Numbered from the stretch's first letter, positions 19,748 through 28,943 are shown. The stretch: DNA of 64,000 nucleotides from Xanthomonas fragariae (GCF_017603965.1 NZ_CP071955.1:3567501-3631500); one strand, 5' to 3'. Program-made: numbers and translations. The notes: generated by a model not told the origin, from the sequence alone.

Positions 19748-20938
19748 CTATTTCCAGTGGTTCCACGCAGCACTCAGCCCAACCCACCCCAACGCCGCCA
19801 CAGCCAGCACCGCGCCACCGATCACCACACCGTTCCAGCCGGCCTGCGCATACGCCGCAGTGCTCAAGGTCGAGCCCAACGCACCACCGATGAAGTAGCA
19901 GGTGATGTAAGCCGAGGTGATGCGATTGCGTGCGTGCGGATTGCGCTGATAGATCACGCTTTGATTGGCGACATGCACGCCTTGCACCGCGATATCCAGC
20001 AGCAGCAGGCCGATGATCAGCAATACGATCGAGTGCGGCGCAAACGCCAGCAATCCCCACGACAGCAGCAACATCAGCAGCCCACCCCAACTGACGCGAT
20101 CGCCATGGCCGTGGTCGGACCAATGGCCGGAGCGATTGGCCGCCAACGCGCCAGCTGCACCGATCAAGCCGAACAGCCCGATCACCGCCGTACCATAGCC
20201 ATAACTCGGCCCCGATAACAGAAATGCCAGCGTGGTCCAGAACATGCTGAAACCGGCAAAAATCAGCCCACCCAGCACCGAACGCGAACGCAGCACCGCA
20301 TCGTCGCGCAGCAGTGTCAACACCGATCCCACCAACTGCGGGTACGCCAGCTGCGCATTGCCCGGATGCCGTGGCAGCCCGCGCCACAACAGCACGGCAG
20401 TCACCAACGACAACCCCGCTGCGATCCAGTACACGGTATGCCAACCGCCCACGCCTGCCAGCAGCCCGGCGGCGGTACGCGCCAGCAAAATGCCCAGCAG
20501 CAACCCGCTCATCACCGTGCCGATCACCCTTCCACGTTCGTTGGGCGCGGCCAAGGTCGCCGCGAACGGCACCAGAATCTGCGCTCCCACCGAACTGGCC
20601 CCGGTCACAATCGTGCCGACCAGCAACATGCCGAAGCTGTGCGAACTGGCGCTCACCAGCAGGCCCAGCGCACCGAGCACAAACAGGCCGACGAGCAGGC
20701 CGCGACGCTCCAGTCGGTCGCCCAGCGGCACCAGCAACAGCAGTCCGACCGCATAGGCCAGCCGTGCAGCCGTCACCACCGCCCCGGCACTGCGCACCTG
20801 GATCCCGAACGCCTGCGCCAGCGTTTCCAGCAAGGGCTGCGCGTAATAGTTGCTCGCCACCGCCAACCCGGTGGCTGCGGCCATCAGCAGCACCAGGCCG
20901 CGCGGCAGGGGTGGGTGGGAAGTCGACTCGATAGTCAT
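19748..20938 (-). CDS. MFS transporter (drug/metabolite efflux type)
   Basis: 396 residues from MTIESTSHPPLPRGLVLLM, with 12 predicted membrane helices. The motif-A-like loop after helix 2 reads VPLGDRLERRGLL, and VTAARLAYAVGLLLLVPLGD is the preceding helix. The upstream part of the open frame (to 21037) lacks hydrophobicity and is not counted. A LysR regulator relic lies divergently next to it, so in the ancestor the LysR protein probably controlled this exporter. Substrate unknown. Confidence 0.86.
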   Translation of the reverse strand: MTIESTSHPPLPRGLVLLMAAATGLAVASNYYAQPLLETLAQAFGIQVRSAGAVVTAARLAYAVGLLLLVPLGDRLERRGLLVGLFVLGALGLLVSASSHSFGMLLVGTIVTGASSVGAQILVPFAATLAAPNERGRVIGTVMSGLLLGILLARTAAGLLAGVGGWHTVYWIAAGLSLVTAVLLWRGLPRHPGNAQLAYPQLVGSVLTLLRDDAVLRSRSVLGGLIFAGFSMFWTTLAFLLSGPSYGYGTAVIGLFGLIGAAGALAANRSGHWSDHGHGDRVSWGGLLMLLLSWGLLAFAPHSIVLLIIGLLLLDIAVQGVHVANQSVIYQRNPHARNRITSAYITCYFIGGALGSTLSTAAYAQAGWNGVVIGGAVLAVAALGWVGLSAAWNHWK

Positions 20939-21033
20939 GGCATGTGCTTGGTGAAGGGATGGGCGCAATGTGGGCGGCCCAGAAACATCTTTCCAATCTA
21001 GCGTTTTCACTGCCTCCATCGCGTTTTGGGATC

Positions 21034-21375
21034 GCATGTTTGGGCCAATTGGAATCTGCCGTCACCGTGGTCGAAGAAGGCGACTTTACCGCCGCCGCAG
21101 GCCGCTGCAACGTTGACTAAGAGCGGCTAACGAAACGTAGCGAGCAGTCGTCAGATGGGTGCGGACGGCGCGGAGCAACCGGAGTGTACGTGTGGTACAT
21201 GCCGATTCCGAGCACCGGCCGCGCCCGCCTGGCGGTGAGCGTAGTCGTTTTGTTAGCCGCTCTTATATTTACGCGGTGTGGCGGCCCGACCCCATTCCGG
21301 GTCGCGCGCGCCTTCGTGGCGCTGCTGCGGATCCAGGCCGCGCAACGTGCGCCGTCGGCACGCGTTGCGCGCTGA
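21034..21375 (+). pseudogene. LysR-family regulator relic split by a MITE, centre deleted
   Basis: Left of MITE copy 5, codons 21034-21120 read LGQLESAVTVVEEGDFTAAA then GRCNVD, matching the first HTH helices of LysR proteins (VVEEGSFTAAAERLHVS type). Right of the MITE, IYAVWRPDPIPG and, after a one-base frameshift, RVARAFVALLRIQAAQ match a LysR C-terminus and end at 21375. The roughly 700 bases coding for the rest of the HTH and the effector domain are missing. The orientation, divergent from the MFS gene, is typical for LysR-exporter pairs. Confidence 0.72.
21121..21262 (+). mobile_element. MITE copy 5 (142 bp) within the LysR relic
   Basis: Near-perfect ends (GAGCGGCTAACGAAAC at the left, one change). 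The flanks do not match: TAA at 21118-21120 and TTA at 21263-21265. Together with the missing LysR core this suggests the copy is a recombinant of two insertions. Confidence 0.92.
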
Positions 21376-21443
21376 GCGAATCGGCCATCCACGAGTGCGC
21401 CGTGGAAGCCTGCTAGGCTGCGCGCGTTCGCAAAGGAAACTGC

Positions 21444-23366
21444 ATGTCCGATCACAGTCAGTTCGCCCTGCTCAGGCAGCGCCGCTTCTTGCCGTTCTTC
21501 GCTGTACAGGCGTTGGGCGCGTTCAACGACAACGTCTATCGGCAGGCCATCATCGGCTTGTTGTTCTACTTAGGCATCGATGCGGGGCAGCGCATGCTAT
21601 ACACCAACCTGGCGCCGGCACTGTTCATCCTGCCGTACTTCCTGTTTTCCGCACTGGCCGGACAGATCGCCGAAAAACTGGAAAAGCAGAAACTCATCGT
21701 GATCACCACCACTATGGAGATCGCCATCATGGCGCTGGCCGCGGTGGGCTTTCTCACCGAGAGCATGGTGGTTCTGCTGATCGCGCTGTTCTGCACCGGC
21801 CTTCAGTCCACGCTGTTCGGGCCGGTGAAGTATTCGATCCTGCCTTCGGTGCTCAAACCGGAAGAGCTCACCGGCGGCAATGGCCTGGTCGAGATGGGCA
21901 CCTCGATCTCGATCCTGTGCGGCATGATTTTCGGCGGGCTGATCTTCCAGATCGCCGGCAACCATGGCCCGGTCGCCGCGGCCACTGCGGTGATCGCTAT
22001 CGCCGTCACCGGCAACCTGGTGGCGCGGCTGGTGCCCAGGGTCGATGCCGGCGCGCCGGACCTGAAGATCAACTGGAACCCCCTCCCCGAATCGCGCGCG
22101 ATCATGCGCCTGACCCGGCGCACGCCAGCGGTGCGCAACGCAGTGCTCGGGGTGTCGTGGTTCTGGTTCGTCGGCACCGTACTGACCGCGCAGTTGCCCA
22201 CCTATGCGCAGCTCAACCTGGGCGGCCGGCAGGATCTGTACGTGTTCGCGCTGGCGCTGTTCTCCATCGGCACCGGCGTCGGCTCGCTGCTGTGCGAACG
22301 GCTGTCTGGTCGCACCGTGGAAATCGGTCTGGTGCCGCTGGGCGCGTTCGGCATCAGTGCGTTCCTGCTGGATCTGTATTTCGCAAGGTCTGGTGCCGCG
22401 CCCGTTGGCAATCTGTCGATCAGCCAGTTCGTGCATCAGCCAGGCAGCGTGCGCTTGATCGTGGATCTGATCGGCATCGGCCTGTTCACCGGCTTGTTTG
22501 TGGTGCCGCTGTTTGCGCTGATCCAAAGCCGCACGCCCAAGGCAGAACTCTCGCGGGTGATCGCCGGGCTCAACATCCAGAACGCGTTGTTCATCGTGTC
22601 CGCAGCAATCATCGGCATCGCGTTGCAATTGCCGCAGGCGGTGCTGTTCGGTGTGCGCATTCCGTTGCCGGACCTGAGCATTCCGCAGGTGTTTCTGGCC
22701 TTGGCGCTGGCCAATACATTGGTGGCGCTGTGGATCTTCACCCTGGTGCCCGAGTTCCTGATGCGCTTTCTCAGCTGGGTGCTGGTGAGCGCCTTGTATC
22801 GGCTGAGCGCGCGCGACATTGATCGCCATGTGCCGGACGAAGGCGCCGCACTCCTGGTCTGCAACCACGTCAGCTATATGGACGCGCTGATTCTGTCGGC
22901 GGTGATTCCGCGCCCGGTGCGCTTTGTCATGTACTACAAGATCTTCCGCATCCCGGCAATGCGCTGGATCTTCCGCACCGCTAAAGCCATTCCGATCGCG
23001 GGCGCGCGCGAAGACCCGGCGCTGATGCAACAGGCCTTCGATCGTATCGATGCCGCACTGGCCAACGGTGAGCTGGTGTGCATTTTCCCCGAAGGCGCGC
23101 TGACCAAGGATGGCGAGATCGCGCCGTTCAAATCGGGCGTGGAAAAGATCCTAGAACGCCGCCAGGTATCGGTGATCCCGATGGCACTGCGCGGCATGTG
23201 GTCGAGCATGTGGAGCCACCGCGATACGCGTCTGGGCCGCATGCGCGTGCCGCGTCGGATGCGCGCGCAGATCGAAATCGTTGCAGGTGCAGCGGTTCCC
23301 GGCAATCAGGCCACTGCCGCGCTGCTCGAACAGCAGGTGCGTGCACTGCGTCGTTATCAATCATGA
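21444..23366 (+). CDS. MFS transporter fused to a PlsC-type acyltransferase (LplT-Aas-like)
   Basis: 640 residues. The first 410 are an MFS transporter of the lysophospholipid-transporter type: FFAVQALGAFNDNVYRQAII is the typical first helix, and QIAEKLEKQKLIVITT follows. The last 200 are a 1-acylglycerophosphate acyltransferase domain with the HX4D motif NHVSYMDALI and the FPEGALTKDG motif. It resembles the lysophospholipid remodelling system, in which a flipped-in lysolipid is re-acylated, but lacks the acyl-ACP synthetase domain of Aas. The inner membrane is the site of action. The start ATG at 21444 has AAAGGA upstream. Confidence 0.86.
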   Translation: MSDHSQFALLRQRRFLPFFAVQALGAFNDNVYRQAIIGLLFYLGIDAGQRMLYTNLAPALFILPYFLFSALAGQIAEKLEKQKLIVITTTMEIAIMALAAVGFLTESMVVLLIALFCTGLQSTLFGPVKYSILPSVLKPEELTGGNGLVEMGTSISILCGMIFGGLIFQIAGNHGPVAAATAVIAIAVTGNLVARLVPRVDAGAPDLKINWNPLPESRAIMRLTRRTPAVRNAVLGVSWFWFVGTVLTAQLPTYAQLNLGGRQDLYVFALALFSIGTGVGSLLCERLSGRTVEIGLVPLGAFGISAFLLDLYFARSGAAPVGNLSISQFVHQPGSVRLIVDLIGIGLFTGLFVVPLFALIQSRTPKAELSRVIAGLNIQNALFIVSAAIIGIALQLPQAVLFGVRIPLPDLSIPQVFLALALANTLVALWIFTLVPEFLMRFLSWVLVSALYRLSARDIDRHVPDEGAALLVCNHVSYMDALILSAVIPRPVRFVMYYKIFRIPAMRWIFRTAKAIPIAGAREDPALMQQAFDRIDAALANGELVCIFPEGALTKDGEIAPFKSGVEKILERRQVSVIPMALRGMWSSMWSHRDTRLGRMRVPRRMRAQIEIVAGAAVPGNQATAALLEQQVRALRRYQS

Positions 23367-23615
23367 GCCGAACGGGCGCAGGCTTTGCCTCCATCGCGCG
23401 CTGCGCGTAGCCTGTGTGCCATTGCACGGTTTGCCGCCGCGCTCGCCAAGCGGACGCAGCCGGTCGTAACGGGGAGAAAGTCGTGTGCTCAACATCATCG
23501 CGCCTGAGGCGTCACCCAGGATCGGCGACCGTCGCTCATTTGCTGCGCCACACCATCGGTACTCCTCTCACTCACGCATCAGTTCGCTGTCGTACACCAC
23601 CCAAGGAACTCCACC

Positions 23616-23960
23616 ATGAGTGACATCCCACCGCCGATCCATCCTTCGTCCAGCGCCGCGCCAGGCCCGGTGCCGAACCACCTGATCTGGGCGATCGTCT
23701 CCACCGTGCTCGGCTTCTGCCTGTGCTGCCCGACCCTGATCACCGGCATCGTGGCGATCGTGTTCTCCAGCAAGGTCAACGGCCTGCTCAACCAGGGCGA
23801 CATCGACGGCGCGCGTCGCGCCTCCAACACCGCCAAGACCTGGTGCATCGTGACCAGCGTGCTGGCCGTGATCGGCCTGCTGATCAATATCGGTATCGTC
23901 GCCACCGGCGGCATGCACGGCTACATGGATTACATGCAGCAGCTGCAGCACATGCAGTAA
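23616..23960 (+). CDS. CD225/dispanin-family membrane protein
   Basis: 114 residues. A Pro-rich N-terminus (MSDIPPPIHPSSSAAPGPVP) precedes PNHLIWAIVSTVLGFCLCCP, the first CD225 hydrophobic segment with paired cysteines. Then comes the conserved cytosolic loop IVFSSKVNGLLNQGDIDGAR with the AxxxS/NTAKTW continuation, and a second helix (WCIVTSVLAVIGLLINIGIV). This is the dispanin fold shared with animal IFITM proteins; the bacterial function is unknown. The DUF2752 gene overlaps its stop codon, a frequent pairing. Confidence 0.85.
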   Translation: MSDIPPPIHPSSSAAPGPVPNHLIWAIVSTVLGFCLCCPTLITGIVAIVFSSKVNGLLNQGDIDGARRASNTAKTWCIVTSVLAVIGLLINIGIVATGGMHGYMDYMQQLQHMQ

Positions 23961-24370
23961 TGCACCTGCGTCCCCACCATTGGCTTGGACTGGGGGCGGC
24001 CACCAGCATGGCCGCCTTTGGCGTGACATTGCTGTATCGCTTCGATCCGAATGCGAGCAACAGCCCGTTCCCGCCGTGCGTATTCCGCGCCGTCACCGGC
24101 TGCTACTGCCCCGGTTGCGGCATGACCCGCGCGCTGTATGCGCTGGTGCATTTCGATCTGCCCGGCGCCTTCGCGATGAACCCCGCCGCCGTGCTCGGCC
24201 TGTTCACTCTGCCCGGCCTGATCGCCTGGAAAGCCGGATGGCGCGCGTGCTGGTTCGCTCCGGTGGTCGCGGTGATGTCCGAGCCGAAGTTCTGGTCGTG
24301 GGCGTTGCCAATGTATTGGGTTGCCAGAAATTTACCGTGGTTTCCGTTCACTCTGCTGGCGCCGGGTTAG
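23960..24370 (+). CDS. DUF2752 membrane protein
   Basis: 136 residues from an ATG overlapping the CD225 stop codon by one base (TAATG). It has the family signature CVFRAVTGCYCPGCGMTRAL and then YALVHFDLPGAFAMNPAA, with three membrane segments. The CxxCGxTR motif is diagnostic for DUF2752. Co-translation with the CD225 protein suggests the two small membrane proteins act together. Function unknown. Confidence 0.85.
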   Translation: MHLRPHHWLGLGAATSMAAFGVTLLYRFDPNASNSPFPPCVFRAVTGCYCPGCGMTRALYALVHFDLPGAFAMNPAAVLGLFTLPGLIAWKAGWRACWFAPVVAVMSEPKFWSWALPMYWVARNLPWFPFTLLAPG

Positions 24371-24422
24371 CGCGCGAACAGCCGCTTGATGGGTGAGTTC
24401 CCAGGCGCAGCGGCACCCAGCG

Positions 24423-25313
24423 CTACCGCACCCACCCGGCAATCACCAACAGCGCCAGCACCACCATCCACAGCAGCAGCACGCGCCAGACCAGGCTCAT
24501 CGCATCGCGCACTTCCGGTAGACGGCGCCAGACCGGTACCAGACCCGAATCGGTGTAGTCATGCGCTTGCTCGCGCAGCTCGGCACTGACGCTGGCACGC
24601 GCCACCGCACCAAGAAAATGCGGCTCCAACGACCAGCGGTTGCCGTGCGCCTCGCGCCAGGCGCGGAACACCGTATCGAAATTGCCCGCCAGTGCCATCG
24701 ACACCGTCATCAACTGCGCCACCGGCCATTCCAGCACGGCCAGCAGCCAGCGCGCACCGGCCAGATTGCGCGGCGGCAGCAAGACCGACAGCGGACTCTC
24801 CACCGCCAACGCCGTGAGTCTGTACAGCACAGCACCGAACGGCCCCAGCAGCACAAACCACCACAGCACCGCGAACCAGCGCCGAAGGCCGTTGACTACC
24901 ACCGCTTCCACCAGCGAGGGTGCATCTTCGTGCACGCTGCCGCCGGCCGCCTGCAAGTGCGCAATCGCATCGCGACGCGCGCCCGGCTCGTCGGCATCGA
25001 TCGCCGCTTCCACATCGCGATCCAGATCGCGCGGGCCCCAGGTCCAGGCCAGCACCGCCACGCCGAACAGCAAGGCTACAAAGCCATGCAAAAGATCGTC
25101 CAGCAGCCACTGCAGCGGGGCAACCAACAAGGCCGGCAACAACGCCAGCAACACGCCATAACGGCCCTGCCACGCCCCACGCCCGGCCGCATGACTGTCC
25201 AGCCAACGCAGCCATTGGCCGAACCATGCGAAATTCCGCAGTCTGGCCACCTGAGCCGGCGCCAGATGGCCTAGCGAAAGTGCGACGACGACAGCGACCA
25301 GGGTCGTGAACAT
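24423..25313 (-). CDS. ampE: AmpE-like regulatory membrane protein
   Basis: 296 residues with an N-terminal helix (MFTTLVAVVVALSLGHLAPA) and four or so further membrane segments, such as VLLALLPALLVAPLQWLLDD and VLLLWMVVLALLVIAGWV. GPRDLDRDVEAAIDADEPGA and NGLRRWFAVLWWFVLLGPFG match the AmpE/CobD-like family. AmpE is an inner-membrane partner of AmpD in signalling from peptidoglycan recycling to beta-lactamase induction, but ampD is not next to it here, so that role is not certain. Confidence 0.75.
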   Translation of the reverse strand: MFTTLVAVVVALSLGHLAPAQVARLRNFAWFGQWLRWLDSHAAGRGAWQGRYGVLLALLPALLVAPLQWLLDDLLHGFVALLFGVAVLAWTWGPRDLDRDVEAAIDADEPGARRDAIAHLQAAGGSVHEDAPSLVEAVVVNGLRRWFAVLWWFVLLGPFGAVLYRLTALAVESPLSVLLPPRNLAGARWLLAVLEWPVAQLMTVSMALAGNFDTVFRAWREAHGNRWSLEPHFLGAVARASVSAELREQAHDYTDSGLVPVWRRLPEVRDAMSLVWRVLLLWMVVLALLVIAGWVR

Positions 25314-25386
25314 GGTTAGGCCTCCTCAGCCAAGTCTAGCCGAGCGAACGCAAGCACACCCGCCGCGCCGCGCCGGCCTGCCAAGC

Positions 25387-26277
25387 TCAGCCATGTGAAC
25401 GATGCCAGTGCTCGATCAACGCGCACGCAATGGAAATGCGCGGCGGCAACCCGATGTCGCCTTCGCCAGCCAATGCGGCGGTCACCTCGGCATGGCTGAC
25501 CCAGCGCGCGTCTTCCAACTCACCGGTGACCTGTGGCACCTCGGCAGCTGCGGCGCGCGCGCTGAAGCCGAGCATCAGCGCGCCTGGGAACGGCCACGGC
25601 TGCGCGCCCTGATAGCGACAGTCCTGCACATGCACGCGGGTTTCTTCGAAGACCTCGCGTGCCACGGCCTGCTCCAGCGACTCACCGGGTTCGACAAAGC
25701 CGGCAATCACCGAATAGCGGCCCGGCGACCACCTTGCCTGACGGCCAAGCAGCAGGCGCTCGCCATCGCTGACCGCCACGATGATTGCCGGATCCACGCG
25801 CGGGTAATGCTCGGTCTGGCACTGCGTGCACTGTGCGATAAAGCCGGCCCGCCGGAACGCGATCGCCCCGCCGCAGACACCACAAAAGCGCGTGCGCGAC
25901 TGCCAGTGCAACATCGCACGTGCGTAGGCAAACGCTGTGGCGATGTCGGCCGGGCAATCGGCCGCGACCTGACGCAGATCGATGCGCTGCGGTGCCTGCA
26001 CACCGACAATATCGGCCGGCAGACAGAACCAACCGACGTCGTTGCGCAGACCGAGAAAGATCGCCGCGTCCGACCCGGCGCCGAGCACGGCGCTGTCCAT
26101 CAACAAGGGTTGGCCATCGGCATCGGCTAGCGCCGCGCCCTTGGCGTCGAGCAACAGCACCCGGCCCTGCTGCCACAGACGCGCCAATGCATCGGGATCG
26201 TCACGCAGCAAATCGCCACGGTCGAGCGGCGCGTGAGTGAAGGCAAAATCGGAGGAAGAAAAAAGAGACTCTGACAT
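25387..26277 (-). CDS. nudC: NAD+ diphosphatase / NAD-capped RNA decapping Nudix enzyme
   Basis: About 296 residues from MSESLFSSSDFAFTHA; an ATG at 26391 would add 38 residues and is less likely. The zinc ribbon is visible as CGVCGGAIAFRR with CTQCQTEHYPRVDP following, the usual arrangement in NudC. The Nudix box is GFVEPGESLEQAVAREVFEE followed by TRV. Preceding it is VDPAIIVAVSDGERLLLGRQ and the SQPWPFP-type segment AQPWPFPGALMLGF, specific to NudC. It cleaves NAD(H) and removes 5' NAD caps from RNA. Confidence 0.92.
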   Translation of the reverse strand: MSESLFSSSDFAFTHAPLDRGDLLRDDPDALARLWQQGRVLLLDAKGAALADADGQPLLMDSAVLGAGSDAAIFLGLRNDVGWFCLPADIVGVQAPQRIDLRQVAADCPADIATAFAYARAMLHWQSRTRFCGVCGGAIAFRRAGFIAQCTQCQTEHYPRVDPAIIVAVSDGERLLLGRQARWSPGRYSVIAGFVEPGESLEQAVAREVFEETRVHVQDCRYQGAQPWPFPGALMLGFSARAAAAEVPQVTGELEDARWVSHAEVTAALAGEGDIGLPPRISIACALIEHWHRSHG

Positions 26278-26524
26278 CGGCGCAAGCCTGCCGATAATCG
26301 GCATCGCCTGCAACCGTCGCCTCCAGTCTGACGGCCTCGCTACCGGCGCATGTTCAGACGTGGGGGCTACCAGCGCAGGCCGGTCGATCACCGCGTGGTC
26401 ACATTAAGCCGCGGGCTGCCCGGATTGCGAGGCAGCGCGCAGTTGTTGCAGCATTCGAGCAACGACGTCGCCCCGCCGTCATCTTCAGCTCGGACACGGA
26501 TGCTGTGGCGCCAGCATCGCGTGA

Positions 26525-26911
26525 TCAGACGCTGAAGCTGCTGCCGCACCCGCACGTGGTCTTTGCATTGGGATTGCGGATAACGAACTGCGCACCGGTC
26601 AGGCTTTCGGTGTAATCCACCTCGGCGCCCATCAGGTATTGCAGGCTCAGCGGATCGACGAGCAGCGTCACGCCATCGGTGGCCACGGCCAGGTCATCCT
26701 CGGCGCGGTTCTCGTCGAACTCGAAGCCGTACTGGAAGCCGGAACAGCCGCCCCCCTGGATATACACACGCAACGCCAGATCGGCATTTCCCTCTTCCTT
26801 GATCAGCTCGCGCACCTTGGCTGCGGCGGCCACGGAAAAGTTCAGCGGCCGGTCGATGGACTGGTAGTCCGGTGCCGGAGCGGCGGTTGGAAGCGAAACG
26901 AGCGTACTCAT
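26525..26911 (-). CDS. erpA: Iron-sulfur cluster insertion protein ErpA
   Basis: 128 residues from the ATG at 26911 ([20 protein letters not shown]). A-type Fe-S carrier with the three cluster-binding cysteines in [16 protein letters not shown] and [31 protein letters not shown] is the conserved central stretch. It delivers Fe-S clusters to apoproteins, including those of isoprenoid synthesis. The bactofilin gene lies just upstream on the same strand, 82 bases away. Confidence 0.94.
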   Translation of the reverse strand: MSTLVSLPTAAPAPDYQSIDRPLNFSVAAAAKVRELIKEEGNADLALRVYIQGGGCSGFQYGFEFDENRAEDDLAVATDGVTLLVDPLSLQYLMGAEVDYTESLTGAQFVIRNPNAKTTCGCGSSFSV

Positions 26912-26993
26912 GACGTCAGCATGGGGGCCGGGGGGCCACACTTCAAGCCGATTCGAGCAATGCCGGAGCCAGGCTTCAGCCGCACCCGCACGC

Positions 26994-27443
26994 TCAGGCG
27001 TCGGCAATTTTGGCCTGCAAGGCCTTGAACGGCTCTGCGCCACTGGCGTCCGGCGCCGGCAACGCAGCGGTCGCGCCTGCGGTGGCGGCGTGGATCAGGT
27101 GTCCGGTGAGCTGCGCACCGGCGCTCATCTCCACCACTTGGTAATGCACATTGCCCTGCACACGCGCGTTGGCGGCCAGTTCGACCCGCTCGGCAGCGTG
27201 TACGTCGCCAGTCAGCTGGCCATTGATGATCACCACCGGCGCACGCACCTCACCCTCGATGCTGCCCTGCTCGGCCACCGTCAAGGTGGCGCTGGCGCCG
27301 TCTTCGGCAATGACCTTGCCCAGGATGCGGCCTTCCACATACAGACCGCCACTGAACATCAGGTCGCCGCAAATGACCACCTGCGGCCCGATCAAGGTAT
27401 CGACCATGGTCTGCGCACCACGGTTGGACTTATTTCCGAACAT
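26994..27443 (-). CDS. Bactofilin-family cytoskeletal protein
   Basis: 149 residues; the central beta-helix of the bactofilin (polymer-forming, DUF583) family spans about residues 15-115. Typical stretches are [39 protein letters not shown] and [20 protein letters not shown]. Short disordered ends flank it, as is usual. Bactofilins polymerise without nucleotide and scaffold envelope or cell-shape machinery. The upstream gene ends only three bases away, so it is co-transcribed with that coiled-coil membrane protein, possibly its membrane anchor. Confidence 0.9.
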   Translation of the reverse strand: MFGNKSNRGAQTMVDTLIGPQVVICGDLMFSGGLYVEGRILGKVIAEDGASATLTVAEQGSIEGEVRAPVVIINGQLTGDVHAAERVELAANARVQGNVHYQVVEMSAGAQLTGHLIHAATAGATAALPAPDASGAEPFKALQAKIADA

Positions 27444-27446
27444 GAG

Positions 27447-28220
27447 CTACTCCCCCGCGCCATTGCCGGCGATGTTCCAATCGAATGTCTGATTGACCGG
27501 CGCCCCATCGCCGCTGAGGGAAATTTTGACACGTTGCGGGGTGAAATCTTTCGGCAGGATCACGCTGCCTTCCAATTGCTGGAAATAGCGAAACGAATAC
27601 GGCTGCCCAGCGGCGTCCGGTTTCTGATGCAGCTCGTTCCAGCTCACCGTGACCAGCTTGCCGGCGCGTACGCCTTCCACCGCAAAGCGCAGCTGGCCCT
27701 GGCTGATCGCGCCACGATTGAGGTTCTGGGTCAGCACCACGCTGTAATTCCAGGTGCCGCCAGCTTCGGCGGTGAACTGGACCGAGTGCGCGTTGAGCCC
27801 TTTGCGCTGCGCAGTGGAGCCCACCAGCCGCTCGTAAAAGGCCACATCGGCGCGCAGCGCGGCGATCTGTTCGTCGCGCTCGGCCAGCGAGGCCTGCACC
27901 TCGGTATTGGCGGCGCGGCTGATCTTGTCGGACATCGCCAGATTGACCTGCCGCTGCTGCAACTGCTCGATCTGCCGCCGCTGCCGGGCCTGGCGACGCT
28001 GCGCCTGCTGCAGCACCGACTCGGCCTCGACCAAACGCGGCGCGGCGGTACGCGTAGCCAGCCACCACGCCCCACCCAGCGATGCCAGCCACACGATGAC
28101 GATCACCACCACCCACACCCAGCGGCGGCTGGAGCGGCCACCGCCCGAATCACGGTGAACGATCTGAATGCGTGCGGCTGGTCGCATGGGCATCGGGTCC
28201 GGACGGGCCGGCGCAGTCAT
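27447..28220 (-). CDS. DUF6776-like membrane-anchored coiled-coil protein
   Basis: 257 residues from MTAPARPDPMPMRPAARIQI; internal ATG codons at 28193 and 28187 are alternative starts. One membrane helix (WVWVVVIVIVWLASLGGAWW) is followed by a Gln/Arg-rich coiled coil (QQAQRRQARQRRQIEQLQQR). The C-terminal globular part has ERLVGSTAQRKGLNAHSVQF and KDFTPQRVKISLSGDG. This layout fits the DUF6776 family, which is often encoded beside bactofilins. Three bases separate it from the bactofilin gene. The periplasmic function is unknown. Confidence 0.75.
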   Translation of the reverse strand: MTAPARPDPMPMRPAARIQIVHRDSGGGRSSRRWVWVVVIVIVWLASLGGAWWLATRTAAPRLVEAESVLQQAQRRQARQRRQIEQLQQRQVNLAMSDKISRAANTEVQASLAERDEQIAALRADVAFYERLVGSTAQRKGLNAHSVQFTAEAGGTWNYSVVLTQNLNRGAISQGQLRFAVEGVRAGKLVTVSWNELHQKPDAAGQPYSFRYFQQLEGSVILPKDFTPQRVKISLSGDGAPVNQTFDWNIAGNGAGE

Positions 28221-28316
28221 GGGCGGCGTAGTGTGCCAGAGCCTCGACGGCGGCCGCGCTGGCGCTGGACCGGCGGTTATCCGATAGTTCCACAATTGTT
28301 TGCAGAGAACGATGCT

Positions 28317-28943
28317 ATGAGCGAAGCCCATCTGTTCGTGATCGGCATCCTGCTGGCCTGGCTGGCCGGCATCCGTGTCTACCTCACCGTGTTCGGCGTC
28401 GGCCTGGCCGGCCTGCTCGGCTGGATCGAGCTGCCGCCCGCCCTGCATCCGGCGCAATCGTGGTGGGTACTTGGCGCCTCGGGCGCGCTGGCGGTGGCCG
28501 AATTCTTCGCCGACAAGATCCCCGGTGTGGATTCGGGCTGGGACTTGGTGCAGACGCTGGCCCGCGTGCCGGCAGGCGCATTCCTGGCCGCAGCCACGCT
28601 GTCGCCCGATGGCAATCTGGGCACCGGCGCGCTGGCCGCAGGCGCAGGCGTGGCACTGACCAGCCACACGCTCAAAGCTAGCACCCGCGCGCTGCTCAAT
28701 ACCTCGCCGGAACCGGCCAGCAACTGGATCGCCTCGCTGGCCGAGGACACCATCGCAACCACCGCATTGGCAATGGCACTGGCGCACCCGTGGCTGGCGC
28801 TAAGCTTGGCGGTGGGATCCAGTGTGCTCGCCACGCTGGTGGTGTGGTGGGTCTGGCGGTTGCTGTGGCGGGGCATGCATCGGCTGGTCGCGCCAATGCG
28901 TGTTGCCACCACAACTGCTACACGCCGCTCCCCGCTATCGTGA
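28317..28943 (+). CDS. DUF4126 membrane protein
   Basis: 208 residues, mostly hydrophobic, with five to six helices. MSEAHLFVIGILLAWLAGIR, GYTVFGVGL-like VYLTVFGVGLAGLLGW, VAEFFADKIPGVDSGWDLVQ and ALTSHTLKASTRALLNTSPE are the conserved DUF4126 stretches, including the FFADKIPxVDSxWD motif. The start ATG at 28317 is preceded by GAGA. Divergent from the bactofilin operon. Function unknown. Confidence 0.85.
   Translation: MSEAHLFVIGILLAWLAGIRVYLTVFGVGLAGLLGWIELPPALHPAQSWWVLGASGALAVAEFFADKIPGVDSGWDLVQTLARVPAGAFLAAATLSPDGNLGTGALAAGAGVALTSHTLKASTRALLNTSPEPASNWIASLAEDTIATTALAMALAHPWLALSLAVGSSVLATLVVWWVWRLLWRGMHRLVAPMRVATTTATRRSPLS

Noticed and set aside
19635..21110. Long minus-strand frame overlapping the MFS gene
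   Set aside because: Shadow of the MFS coding sequence in another frame; Gly/Arg-rich without homology.
26910..28316. Plus-strand frame running antisense through bactofilin and the DUF6776-like gene into the DUF4126 gene
   Set aside because: The part before 28317 is antisense to two well-supported genes; only the DUF4126 portion is real.
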